NCBI GenBank assembly: GCA_017311185.1
Contig: JAESUZ010002888.1
Location: 868,001 to 932,000, forward strand
Direction of reading: 5' to 3'
DNA: 64,000 nt
DNA from: Proteles cristata cristata
Taxonomy: Eukaryota > Chordata > Mammalia > Carnivora > Hyaenidae
Positions 36,353 through 47,800 of this stretch are shown in pieces. The position numbers and the translations under genes were made by a program. Below the pieces are notes generated by a model, which saw only the letters and a program-made list of their open reading frames with translations, did not search any database and was not told the DNA's origin. How positions within the stretch are numbered: position 1 is the first letter of the stretch; each line of letters starts with the position of its first letter.

Positions 36353-37349
36353 AATTTGAAAAATAATTAAAGTGAACAACACATGCCACATTAAGTACAT
36401 TGATTAGAAGAGATGAACCAATACTTTTAAATGAGCACAATATATATTCAAAAGAGTTGAGGAAGAATACGGTGACAAATCAAAAGGATAAGAAATTACT
36501 TTAAAAATTACATATATGTTAGATACATTATATATGATATATATTAAAAGTAAGATATATGGTATATGTTAAAAAGAAGTTACAGGATATTTTGGACATG
36601 ATGTCTTGCCCATAATTAATATTATTTAGCGGTTGAGTCTGAATAGGGAAAAAATTAAGTCTTATTTTCAAAACCCAAATTAGAATGAAAAAAAAAATCT
36701 CTGGATACATGGTTGGTTGAGTTGTTGGCAATTCAAAATTTAGGAATGGGGTAGGAGCAGGTATAGATTATGTGATTGGTAAAACGGTTAGTAACAGGTG
36801 AAAGAGCCAGAGTAAGACTTGACTATATACGGGATTGGTGGTAACATAGATTTCAGGAAGCTGACTGGCACTGGGCTGGACACAGGGAATGGGGTACTGA
36901 GGGTATAAGTTGTATCATAGGAAACAGAGCACAGAAATAAACTGTAAATGTTTTGGATTAACTGGATTCATCAATAGATTAATGTCTCCATAACATATAT
37001 TGCAAGGGTGACCTTCATGGTGTAGTTTCACACAGAATGCACTTTTACACACTTAAGAGCTATATGAAAATGCCTTGTCCTGAGATTTATAGATCGTCTG
37101 AATTCTTGTAACAATTTCAAATTCTTGTTTACAATTTAATCTATATATTTTTAAATGGACATATTTGTTGATTAAATACATATATCTACACACACGTAAC
37201 TAGGCACATTCAACGTCACCTTGCTTGTAACTTCTTTCCATGCTTAGTTTTCTCTTTTCATTCAAGTGACAAGCTTCTGTCCTTGACCAAAATCTACTTA
37301 GGCTCCTCAAACTTTTTCACCTAGGCCTGGAATTTTAGACTTCCTGTTC

Positions 37350-37760
37350 TTCTTTGCATTGTCCAATTTTAGCAAGAAAGTCATTCTGGCCAGAATCCCC
37401 AATCCTCCATATCTGGTTAACCTTGATATCTACATCCAATCAGGCTCCTGTTCCTCCACCATCTTCCACGTGATCTCCCATCACCCTGCACTCACTACAG
37501 CAATAATCTTGGAAGGTTGGTTTAGTCATAATGTCTCTGTACCCTGATGTTTCCTCTTAGTAATTTTCCATCCACTAACCCTCACTCTGTTCCTTGGCTA
37601 TAAATTCCCACTTGCCCAAGCTGTATCCCCCACTGCAAGCCTCCATTGCAGTGATCCTTATACTGGCAAAGGCCCTCCCCCTTAAATAAAGTCCACTTTA
37701 GCATGCTTTAACAATCCTCTTGAATAATTATTTTTCTTTAGTATCAGTCTCTGCACAACT
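37350..37760 (+). repeat. Candidate old LTR (TATA plus poly(A) layout)
   Basis: GGC-TATAAAT at 37599-37605 followed 85 bp later by AATAAA at 37685-37690 and a GT-rich downstream stretch is the usual U3-R-U5 layout of a retroviral LTR in plus orientation. Ends and family are not resolved, and no TSD was found. Confidence 0.35.
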
Positions 37761-37929
37761 CCCATTTTCAAAAGGGGATTTCAGAGACAATCACGTGTAA
37801 AACAGCTTTCCTGTTATCCTGCCATCTTTATTTTCTTCAGAGTATTTACACTATTTGAGATAATTGTATATATTAATGAATTACTAATTAGCTAATTTAC
37901 TAACACATTGCACGGAATGCGAGCTGAGG

Positions 37930-38012
37930 GCAGGAATACGGTGGGGAAGTATTCCCAAAGCCTGGCACACAGTGGACAATCAAGTATTTGTTGAATGTTT
38001 ACAGTCTGCGGA
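37930..38012 (+). repeat. MIR/L2 3'-end fragment
   Basis: CCTGGCACACAGTGGACAAT followed by CAAGTATTTGTTGAATG is the standard 3' wording of MIR/L2 fossils. Confidence 0.6.
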
Positions 38013-38169
38013 ATCCTAACAGAATACGCGTAAAAGACCGTACACGTTGGGAGAAGAAAGCAGAAAAACTAGTTGGAAGGAACCCTGGATATGTAGAAAG
38101 GGCCCTTAATGGGTGAACAAAGACTCAGTGGGGGAAAAGCCTTGCTCAAGGTAACTTAGGTGAGCAGAG

Positions 38170-38890
38170 GGCCTTTTGCCACACTAGGACGTGTGCCATT
38201 TCCTAAAGGTCTAACCAGGAGGCAGCCAACCTCAATGAGGCAGGAAGATCCAAGACAAGAGCCTCGTCCGAAGAGGCTTTTCAGGTGGGGGGCGGGAGGG
38301 AGGGCGCGCTGTGCACCAGGGCAGATGATGTCCGAAGTCCGCACTCGGGCCTGGCACGCCACTAGCCAGCCGGGCCTAGCATCGGCGAGCCCATCAAACG
38401 CGAGGCCTCACACTGGGCTCCGGGCCAGGTTCACCCCCGCCCGAAACTCCCTCCCACGGCTCCTCGCCAACACGTACGCAGGATGTCCGCGGGGCCTAGG
38501 GCTGAAAAGTCCAACACGGGATAAAAAGACTTTGTGTTGGTTTCCGGGGAAGTTTTAGAGAACCGTACTCGCCCCTCCCTTTCCGGTCCGGTCCGCCCCA
38601 GTCTTCTCCGGCAACCACGTGTATTTAAGTTGGAGTTTTTCTCTCAGCTGTTGCCACCGTTGGTGAGGTTTTCCGGGTCTGGGCGGCGGAGGTTCTCCGG
38701 GGCCGTGAGGACGTCACCATGGTGGGCCCCCTCCCGCTCCCCTGACCCCCCTTCTCTCTCGGGAAGGCTCCCGTCGGGCAGGCGGGAGGGAAGGGGGCAG
38801 TCTTGGAAAAGCGGGAGAGGGGAAGCGGCTAAGTGATTACACTGCGCGGTACGCCCGGGTAGCGGGTGCTGGGCAGCCCCGAGGCAGGTG
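38170..38890 (+). promoter_or_regulatory. TMA16: CpG island: promoter and exon 1 of TMA16
   Basis: The only long GC/CpG-dense segment of the window. CpGs are frequent from about 38170 to 38890 and fall off on both sides. It encloses the TMA16 initiator codon (38719-38721). CACGTG lies at 38616-38621, next to TATTTAAG (38622-38629); GC-box-like GGGCGG occurs near 38680. The short run TTTTTCTCTCAG (38637-38647) is a plausible pyrimidine-rich start region. The exact transcription start cannot be read from sequence. Open frames of up to 132 codons here are by-products of the missing stop codons in GC-rich DNA. Confidence 0.8.
38719..38721 (+). CDS. TMA16: TMA16 coding exon 1: initiator ATG only
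   Basis: The ATG in GTCACCATG (good Kozak context, A at -3) is followed at once by the donor GTGGGC. The next codon of the protein (Pro2) is the first base triplet of exon 2. If the intron were retained, the frame would end at a TGA after eight codons. Confidence 0.85.
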
Positions 38891-41800
38891 CGTGGCCCAG
38901 CGTCTGGGCCTTAAAGTTCAACTTTTGGGTTCTGAGCTGTTCACAGAGGTTCCCTGCCCCCTCGAGGGAAAAGACTCAGGTTTCCATTTTCTTGCTATTC
39001 ACCAAAGTATGGGGGGCGGAACGATGGGGGGAAGGTAAGCAAAACTTGAGAAAGTGTTGCCTCCACACACGTGTGCCACGTCTTGCTCGTCTAGACTGTT
39101 TAGGCTCAGTCTCTTCCCTTCTCGGAGTCCATTCGCCGCCCTTGAGTCATGTGCTCGTTTGGCAAATCCTGTCTCCATGCCCCCTCCCCCTGGGCCCCTC
39201 TCCTCCGTCCCACCAAGAAGCTCGAACTATTCTGTTGTTTCTATTAAAAATTGAGTAGATGCAAAATAATGTTTACGTTAACATAGTGAAGCGTAAAGAT
39301 TAGCAACATAAGAAACGCCCGCTTACCCATTATCCAGTTAAATAAAACTTTTGAAAGCCTCTATGTTTCCTTGACCGTGTAACCAACCTTCAGGAACTCC
39401 TCAAGTAAACTGCATTTAAATGTTGTATTAATTACCTTGTTTTTTTGTTTTTATAGTTACCACTTAACGTTGTATTCCAAACTTGTTTCTTCTGGCTTTT
39501 TTTCTTTTTTTACTTATGTTCATTAGAGTGATTCTTGAATACGAAAATGCTTTATACCTTTTCAACTGGTTTTTAATAGAAACAACAACATAAAATTTGT
39601 AATCTGGTGAAAAAAGTTAGGATACTCATGCCACAATGTTTTTGTCCCCTTTGTTCTTTTTTCTTTTTCCCCTTTTCGTTGTATGCCTGTAATTTTTGTC
39701 TTTCACATCTACATGGTCTGTTTGCTTAAATTATTCATGTCAGTATACGTATAGATTTAGTCTTTTCGCCTTTCGCTGCACTTTTGCTATTTCCAACTCT
39801 TTATAAGATAATTTCCTTCCGTGGCCTTTCCATTCCAGAGTGGAACATTATCCATTGATATGATTGTGAGTGATTGGGGGTTGGTAGGCATTTGACGAAG
39901 TTGTCCTTGACTTTCAGAATTTCACTTTTATCAGGCTGTATGGTAGGAGGATATTGCCTTGTCATAGGAATCAAAAGAGTGGCATATAAATCTGCTCTCA
40001 TTGGCTTATTTCCTGCCCTTTCATTTTTCTGGTATATCACCAGTGGCTGTACTGTGTCCTTTCTTGAGTTTAAAGTCAGCTTGGCACTGAAGGTTTTCCG
40101 TCTTTAAAAAAAATTTTTTTTACATGTTTTATTTATTTTTGAGAGAGACAGAGACAGAGTGCAAGTGGGGGAGGAGCAGAGAGAGGGAGACAGAAACCAA
40201 AGCAGGAGCTAGGCTGCGAGCTGTCAGCACAGAGCCCAATGTGGGGCTGGAACCCATGAACCATGAAATCATGATCTGAGCTGAAGGTGGTTGCTTAACC
40301 AACTGAGCCAACCCGGTGCCCATCCTTTTTATATCAGTTACTCTAAACTTCTTTCAGTACAGCTTAGAAAGTCGGTTATGGAGTACCAGAGGACTGAGTT
40401 TGGCAACTGTCTTTGCTAAATTTTGATCTTGGTGAAATTACTTAACCCCTCTAAGTCTCAGTTGCCTCATCCCTATTATATTGGGATAATCATAGTAACT
40501 ACCTCATAGAGTTGTGAAAATTATATGTAAGCCACTAGCCCAATGTCTGGCACTTGGTAAATGTAGTTTAGTTATTGTAATTAACATTAGTAATAGTAGT
40601 AAATGGTAACAGTGAACTTGTAGTTGTCTACTTTTGTTACTTTGTTCATTTTTCTCTTATTTTGAACTTGTCCTGGAGTTTTACAAATTCATATCTTCTA
40701 TCAAAACTTGAATTCAACGGACATGAACAGTCTTTTTCAAATAATTGATCCCACACAGCACTACTTCATTCTGCATTTTAAAACGTCTTAGTGTGTTAAA
40801 AGTTATTAGTTTGGTGTGTACTGTACATGAGATACTCATGGGTATATTCCTTTGTATATAAGCCTATTCTAAAGTTTAAGAGTGCTTGTTTTTCTCCCAG
40901 GGTAGATTATAAAAACATTCAAAAGTGTGCTGTTACCTCCTTGACTTATCTTTACATATTACTGTGGGCCTTAACTATTAGTGACTACCTACATATTCCT
41001 TAATGACAAGAATTGTGTGCTTTTGGACTCACTTATAAATGTAAGCTGTAACAATGAATCAGCTTACTAAATCTTGGTTACTTTTTTTTTTACCAGCTGC
41101 ATTGAGATAAAGTAGATTTATAACGGTATAAGTTTAAGATGTACAGTGTTACGATTTGATTTATGTATATATCGTGAAATGACTAGCACAATAAATTAGT
41201 TAATATATCACATAGTTATGACTTTAAGATTTACTCTTTAAGCACCTTTCAAGTGTACAATACAGTAGTAGTAGTAGTAGTAACCATGCTGCTCATGTTT
41301 GACCTCAAGAACTTGATCATCTTGTAACTGGAAGTTTATACCCATTGACCACCTTCAAATATTTCCCCCAACTTCTGTTTTTTTTTACTTCTGTTTCTAT
41401 GAATTTGGTTTTTTTTTAGATTCCACATTATGTAAAATCTTACAGTGTTTGTCTTTTTCTGTCTGACTTAGCTCTCAACGTAGTGCTTTCAAGTTTCATC
41501 CATATTGTCACAAATGGTAGGATTTACTTTTTTATGGTTGATTGATAATTTATTGTATATGTATGGATATGTGTGTGTGTGTGTATAATACACCCCACTT
41601 TTTTCATTTGTTGACAGACTCAGTTGTTTCAGTGTCTTGGCTATGATAAATAAGGCTGCAGTCAACAGAGGTGCAGATACTTTTTCAAAATAGTGATTTC
41701 ATTTCCTTGGATATATACCCAGAAGTAGGATTGCTGTATCATATCATAGTTGTATTTTTAATTTTTTGAGGAACCTCTCTGCTATTTTCTGTAGTGGCTG

Positions 41801-44800
41801 TATCCATTTTCATTCCCACCAACAGTGTGCAAGTTTTCCCTTTTCTCCACATCTTCACCACTTATTATCTCTTGTCTTTTTGATACCAACCATTCTAAGA
41901 GTTGTGGAGTGATATTTTATTGGGGTTTTGATGTGCATTTCTGTAATGATTAGTGATGTTGAGCACCTTTCAAAGTACCTGTTGGCCATTTGGTATTTTC
42001 TTTGGAAAAATGTCCTTTGCCCATTAAAAAAAAATTTTTTTTTACATTTATTTATTTTTGAGAGACAGAGAGCACACATTGGGGAGGGGCAGAGAGAGAG
42101 CATGAGACACAGAATCCAAAGCAGGCTCCAGGCTTTGAGCTGTTAGCACAGAGCTCGACATGGGGCTCAAACTCACAAAGTGAGATCATGACCTGAGCCG
42201 AAGTCAGATGCTTAACCGACTGAGCCAGCCAGGTGCCCTGTCCTTTGCCCATTTTTAAATCTAATTATTGGTGTTTTTTCTTCCTATTTTTGGCTACTGA
42301 AATGTATGAATTTATTACTTTTTTTCTTTTAAAGTCTACTTATTTATTTTATGAGAGAGAGGGATAAAGAGCATGTGCACACCAGCGCGGGGCAGAAAGA
42401 GAGGGAGAGAGAGAATCCCAAGCAGTCCCCATGCTGCCAGCACAAGCCGATGTGGGGCTGGATCCTATAAACTGAGAGGATGACCTGAGCCTAAATCAAG
42501 AGTTGGATCCTTAATGGACTGAACCACCCAGGTGCCCTTGTATGAATTTCATCTATATTTTGGATGTTAACTTCTTATCAGATACAGTTGGTAAATATTT
42601 TCTCCCATATAGTAAGTTTCCTTTTAATTTTGTTTATCATTTCTGTTGCTGTGCAGAGACCTTTGAGTTTGATATAGTCCCTTTTGTTAATTTTGCTTTT
42701 GTTGCTTGAGCTCTCATGTCATATACAAAAAATATTGCCAGGGTCACTATCAAGGAACTTTCCCCCTGTGTTTCCTTCTAGTATTTATATGGTTTTAGGC
42801 TTTACATTTAAATGTTTAATCCATTTTGGGGCATTGGGTGGCTCAGTCGGTTGAGCATCCGACTTTAGCTCAGGTTCATGAGTTTGAGCTCCACGACGTG
42901 TTTGCTGCAGTTAGCCTGTCAGTGCAGAGGCAGCTTCAGATCCTCTATTCCCCTCTCTTTGTCCCCCACGTGCACTCCCAAAAAACAAATTCAAAACAAA
43001 TTAATTCATTTTGAGTTAATTTTTTGAGTGGTGTAATGTAGGGGTTCCATTTCTTTTTTTTTTTTTTTGCACGTGAATGTACAGTTTTCACAACACCATT
43101 TATTGAAGACTGTCTTTGTCCTTGAGTACTCTTGGCTACATATGCGTCAGTGTATTTCTGTACTCTCAGTTCTGTTCCATTGGTGTATGTGTCTGTTTTT
43201 ATGCCTAAACCTTAAAGAGATTACTTGCTAGTGAAACCTTGCTCCTGAAATTAAAGTAAAAATAAAAGTAAAGGAAAATGTTAATGGACCTATGTCTTTT
43301 TGGAACAGTATTACATATTCTGGTTTAGAAAAATCAGACAGTAATGAGGTGCCAGGGTGGCTGAATCAGTTAAGCATCCAACTCTTGATTTCTGCTCAGG
43401 TTGTGTTCTAATGGTTTGTGAGTTCAAGCCCCACGTTGGGCTTTGTGCTGATGTGTGGAGCCTTCTTGAGATTCTCTCTCTCCCCCTCTCTCAAATTAAA
43501 TAAACTTAAAAAAAGTTGGGGCGCCTGGGTGGCTTAGTCGGTTAAGCGTCCGGCTTTCGCTTAGGTCATGATCTCGTGGTTCGTGGGTTTGAGCCCCGCA
43601 TTGGGCTCTGTGCTGACTGCCAGCTCAGAGTCTGGAGCCTGTTTCAGCCTGTGACTCCCTCTCTCTCTGACCCTCCCCTGCTCACGCTGTCTCTCTCTCT
43701 CTCTCTCTCCTAGAAATAAATAAAACTTCAAAAAAATTAAAAAAAAATTGTTGTCCATGAAAAGTTTATTAAGTTTTTATTACCACTGTGAAAAATTAAT
43801 ACAAATTTAATGACTTAAAACAGTGCAGATTCATTTACTTTAAATTTCTGAGGATCAGAAGTCCAAAAGTGAGTCTTATTTTTCTGTTAAAATCAAGGTG
43901 TTGATAGGACTGCTGTTCTTCAAGAGGCTCTAGAGAAGAACCTGTTTCCTTGCTTTTTCCAGTTTCTAGAGGTCACCTACATTCCTTGGTTCTTGGCTCC
44001 TTCCTCCGTTTTCAAAGCCAGCAGTGTCACATCTTAATGTGCTTCCCCAGGGAAGGCCACAGCCCGTTGATAATGATTCTTCTTCCTCCTTCTTATAAGG
44101 ATCCTTGTTGATATTGGGCCCATGTGGATAATTAGGGATAAATTCCCTCTCTCAAGATCTTTGATCACATTTTCAACGTCCCTTGTGTCATATATGGTGA
44201 ATCATTTACAGGTCTGTGGATGAGGGCATGGACGTCTTTGGGAGGGAGGTCATTATTCTGCCTCCCACAAAAAGTAAGCCTTCTTCCAATTCCGTTATCT
44301 AGCGCCTCAGTTCACTTGAGAAATGATTGATCAGTTTCTTAGATACTCATTCAGACATTTTATATACATGCACCAGCATATGTATATGTCTCTAGACCCC
44401 CCCTTTTTATGTAAATAGTATATTACACACACTCTTATGCCCCTTGCTTGTTTTGTCTTACCTAATTTTGCAGGCTTATGTAAGTACTTCTAGTTCTCTC
44501 ATGCTTTTTATAGCTGATAACCCATTGTTTGCTCTTATACTAATTTACTTAACCAGGTTTCTGATGGACACTTAACCTGTTTCCATTCTTTCGTTTCCTA
44601 CTACAAACACTGCTGCATTGATTATTCTTGTTTTTGCTACATGTGTAGATAGTATACTGCTAGAATAAATTAATAGAAATTGAATTCCTTGGTCAAAAGA
44701 CATATGCAATTTTTAATCATGATAAGAACTGTCAAACTGCACTCCAGAAGGAGAACACTTATTTATTTATGAGACTGCTTATTTATGAGACCACTAACTC

Positions 44801-47800
44801 ACCCAGACCGACACTAATGCAGTGCTAAGAAATTTAGAATCATTTATCCAGTCTTGTGCACTGAAAATTCTATCATTAAAGTTTTAATCTATATTTCTTT
44901 TAAGATAGACTACATATCCTTTCAAAACTTTAATAACATTTGTATTTATCTTTCTGTGACTTTGTATTCTTTTTCCTGTTTTTATTTGGGTTGCTCATCT
45001 TTATCTTAATGATTTTGTAAGTGTCCATTACATTGTAGGCTCTCATCAAATACATGTATTTCATCTGAGCTTAGATCTAGGCTGTTTTCTCTTCTGACTC
45101 TTTCACTGAGGGAATCTTACTATCTCCAGTGGCTTAAAGTACCACCTGTATCCCTAAGCCATCCCAAATTGATATCTTTAGCCGAGACCTTTTTTTCCTA
45201 AGTGCCAGACTTGTATTTCTTGCCTGTACTCAGCTGTATCCCAGATGTCTTAAACTAATGTCTAACAGTGAATTTTTAAAAAAATGTTTTATTACTGAGA
45301 GAGAGAGAGAGATAGAGACAGACAGACAATGTCTGTGTGGCAGGGGAGGGTCAGAGAGAGAGGGAGATACAGAATCTGAAACAGGCTCCAGGCTCTGAGC
45401 TGGCTGTCAGCACAGAGCCCGATGCGGTGCTTGAACCCACGAACTGTGAGATCATGACCTGAGCCGAAGTCGGACGCTTAACTGACTGAGCCACCCAGGC
45501 GCCTCTGACAGTGAATTTTTGATGCCCCTTGTTCCTATCTTAATGGTAAATGGTAATTCTGACCATGTAGTTGCTTATGTTGCAAATCTGGGGAGGCATA
45601 CTTCTCTCTTCCTTTTCCCTCACCCTTCATATTCAAGTCCTGTATCATTGTGTTTCAAGGTACATTTCTTTAAACCTTGCCATTTTTTTCATACCTTCAC
45701 TGTCACCATGCTTAGGCTACTTGACTGTCAGCTCTTCTTAACGACCACAGCACCACTAATAGTAGTCTGACCTCTCAAACTATTCTTTATACAAGCAACT
45801 TGTGCAGTTTAAAAAAAAAAAAGATCTCAAGTTACTTCTTCAGGGAGGCTTTTCTTGATGTCCAAAAATTAAGTCCATTTTTTATATGGGTTCAGTCAGG
45901 ATCCTATCTTCCTGACCGTTTTCTGGACTTACTGAAGTATATAGTTATTCATGAGAAAACTAGATTGCAAGCTCCCTGAGGGCAAGTCATGTCTGTTTTT
46001 GATCCTGGAGCCTTAGGTCCTATCCTAGTACATGGTAATACATGCTCAGGGATTTAAAAAAAAAAAAATCTAGTATAAGATAGGAATATAAATAGTAGCA
46101 AGGGAATGTGAGAGAAAAGCTTAATTCTGACTAGATATTTGTAGGTGGTTGTAGGTACGGCTTTAGTCTTATACTTTTTGTTTTAAGTATTCATATACCT
46201 TTATGTACCCTAAGTGTGCTTGGTGGAATGATTATTTTTCTAGGTTTCTAGTTACACTAAGTACTATAAATGGTATTTCTGTCTCCGTTTGAGCTTGGAT
46301 TCTATGATAACATAAAAGAGAGGTTGAACTTGATGATAGATTTTGCATGAAAGAAAATTGAAGTCTGCATTAGAGAATTATTAAGATATTCTTAATGTTA
46401 AGGAAGCTATTGCTTTTGAGTTACTAAAAATTATTTTTATATGAGATAGTTCATATTTTAAGGACTATTTTTAATATTTTTAATTCACAGTAGTTTAATG
46501 TACAGTGGGTGCTAAGCATATGTTTACTTGGGGCAACATCCTCCTTTTTTTTTTTTTTTTTTTTTTACTTCTTTCAAAGTATTATTTTCAACCTGAGAGG
46601 ACACGTTTACAATCTTTAAGGGGCCACTTTTGAGAAGATAAAACACAAATATAAATGATTTTGTAAATGTTAAATGACTGGTAAGTGCAGTATGATATTA
46701 GGTGCTATAATGCAAAAGCTACCAAAAGAGAAAGGTTCTAAAGTCCAGATGGTTATTCTTGGATAGTTTCAAGGAGTAGGTGATCTTGAATTTGAAATGG
46801 TCATTGGGAATTGGATGGGTTTAGAAAGGATTATGTGCAAAGCCATTAAGTTCCTAGCTGAATTGTCTGTCCTTGGGGTCATGTTTATCTGTAAAGCAAG
46901 GAAAGTGCACTGAATTTCTTCATGGTAGATTCACTGCCAACAACAACAGCAACAGCAGTAGCAGCAGCAGCAAAGCAGCTTTTCTTAATTAAGTCATCTC
47001 ATTTTCATCTTGTCACTGGTGTTGAGTGACTTAGTATATCGTATTCTGTGAGTTATTTTGATATAGGTTTCTAGTTACACTGAGTAATAAACAGATTTCT
47101 GTCTCTGGTTGAGCTTGGATTCTATGATGACTTTGATGGTTTTGATGGTCTTTTAGGAGAAGTTCCTTTTTATGTATTTTTTTATATTTGGAATGAGTGT
47201 GCATGTGCGCAAGTTGGGTAGGGGCAGAGGAAGAGCAGGACAGATTCTCAAACAGGTTCCATGCTCCATGCAGAGCCCCACACCGCTCAGTCTCATGACA
47301 GTGAGATCATGACCTGAGCCGAAATCAAGAGTCAGACGCCTCGTTGACTGAGCCACTCACATGTCCCATCCTTTTTGTTATTTATGATTTTAATAGGAAT
47401 ATTTGAAGCATATTGCCCCTGAAATACCTCTTTCTGTTTCTGTGTTGTTTGAATAAACTCTTTATGTGTTTTCTTCTATTAATCTCAATTATGAATTCAA
47501 AGATTTAGAATGAATTTTCTGAAGTAATTGCTAAATATTGTAGGAAGGAGACACTTTTGATACTAATTTTCTGGCTGCATATTTTTTTGGTGCCAGAAAC
47601 TTTTCAAAGTAAGCATAGTTAGGTGCTCCTGGGTGGTTCAGTTGGTTAAATGTCCAATCTCACAGTTTGTGAGTTTAAGCTCTGCATCGGACTCTCTGCT
47701 GTAAGCACAGATCCTGCTTTGGATCCTCTGTCTCCCTTTCTGCTTCTCTCTCAGAAACAAAACAAAACAAAGCAAGTAAGCATAGTTATTTAAAACCGTG

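Larger units (their letters stand above)
41083..43205 (-). mobile_element. Old L1 (L1MA/MB-like) 3' end, reverse, carrying three SINEs
   Basis: Reads as the reverse complement of an L1 3' UTR and ORF2 end: 41090-41340 corresponds to 3' UTR, about 41640-42300 to the ORF2 3' end (CAACAGTGTGCAAG, CCCAGAAGTAGGATTGCTG), and 42540-43205 further upstream ORF2. SINEs at 42026-42238, 42317-42538 and 42829-43000 are inserted. Coding frames are dead. Confidence 0.8.

Noticed and set aside
38160..38836. Open frames of 132 and 100 codons on the plus strand and a 68-codon frame on the minus strand in the CpG island
   Set aside because: GC-rich DNA has few stop codons; the frames overlap each other and the TMA16 promoter/exon 1 and have no recognisable domain or splice context.
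46938..46978. CAG/CAA triplet run as a possible polyglutamine tract
   Set aside because: It lies in TMA16 intron 1 with no open reading frame or exon context, so it is an intronic simple repeat.
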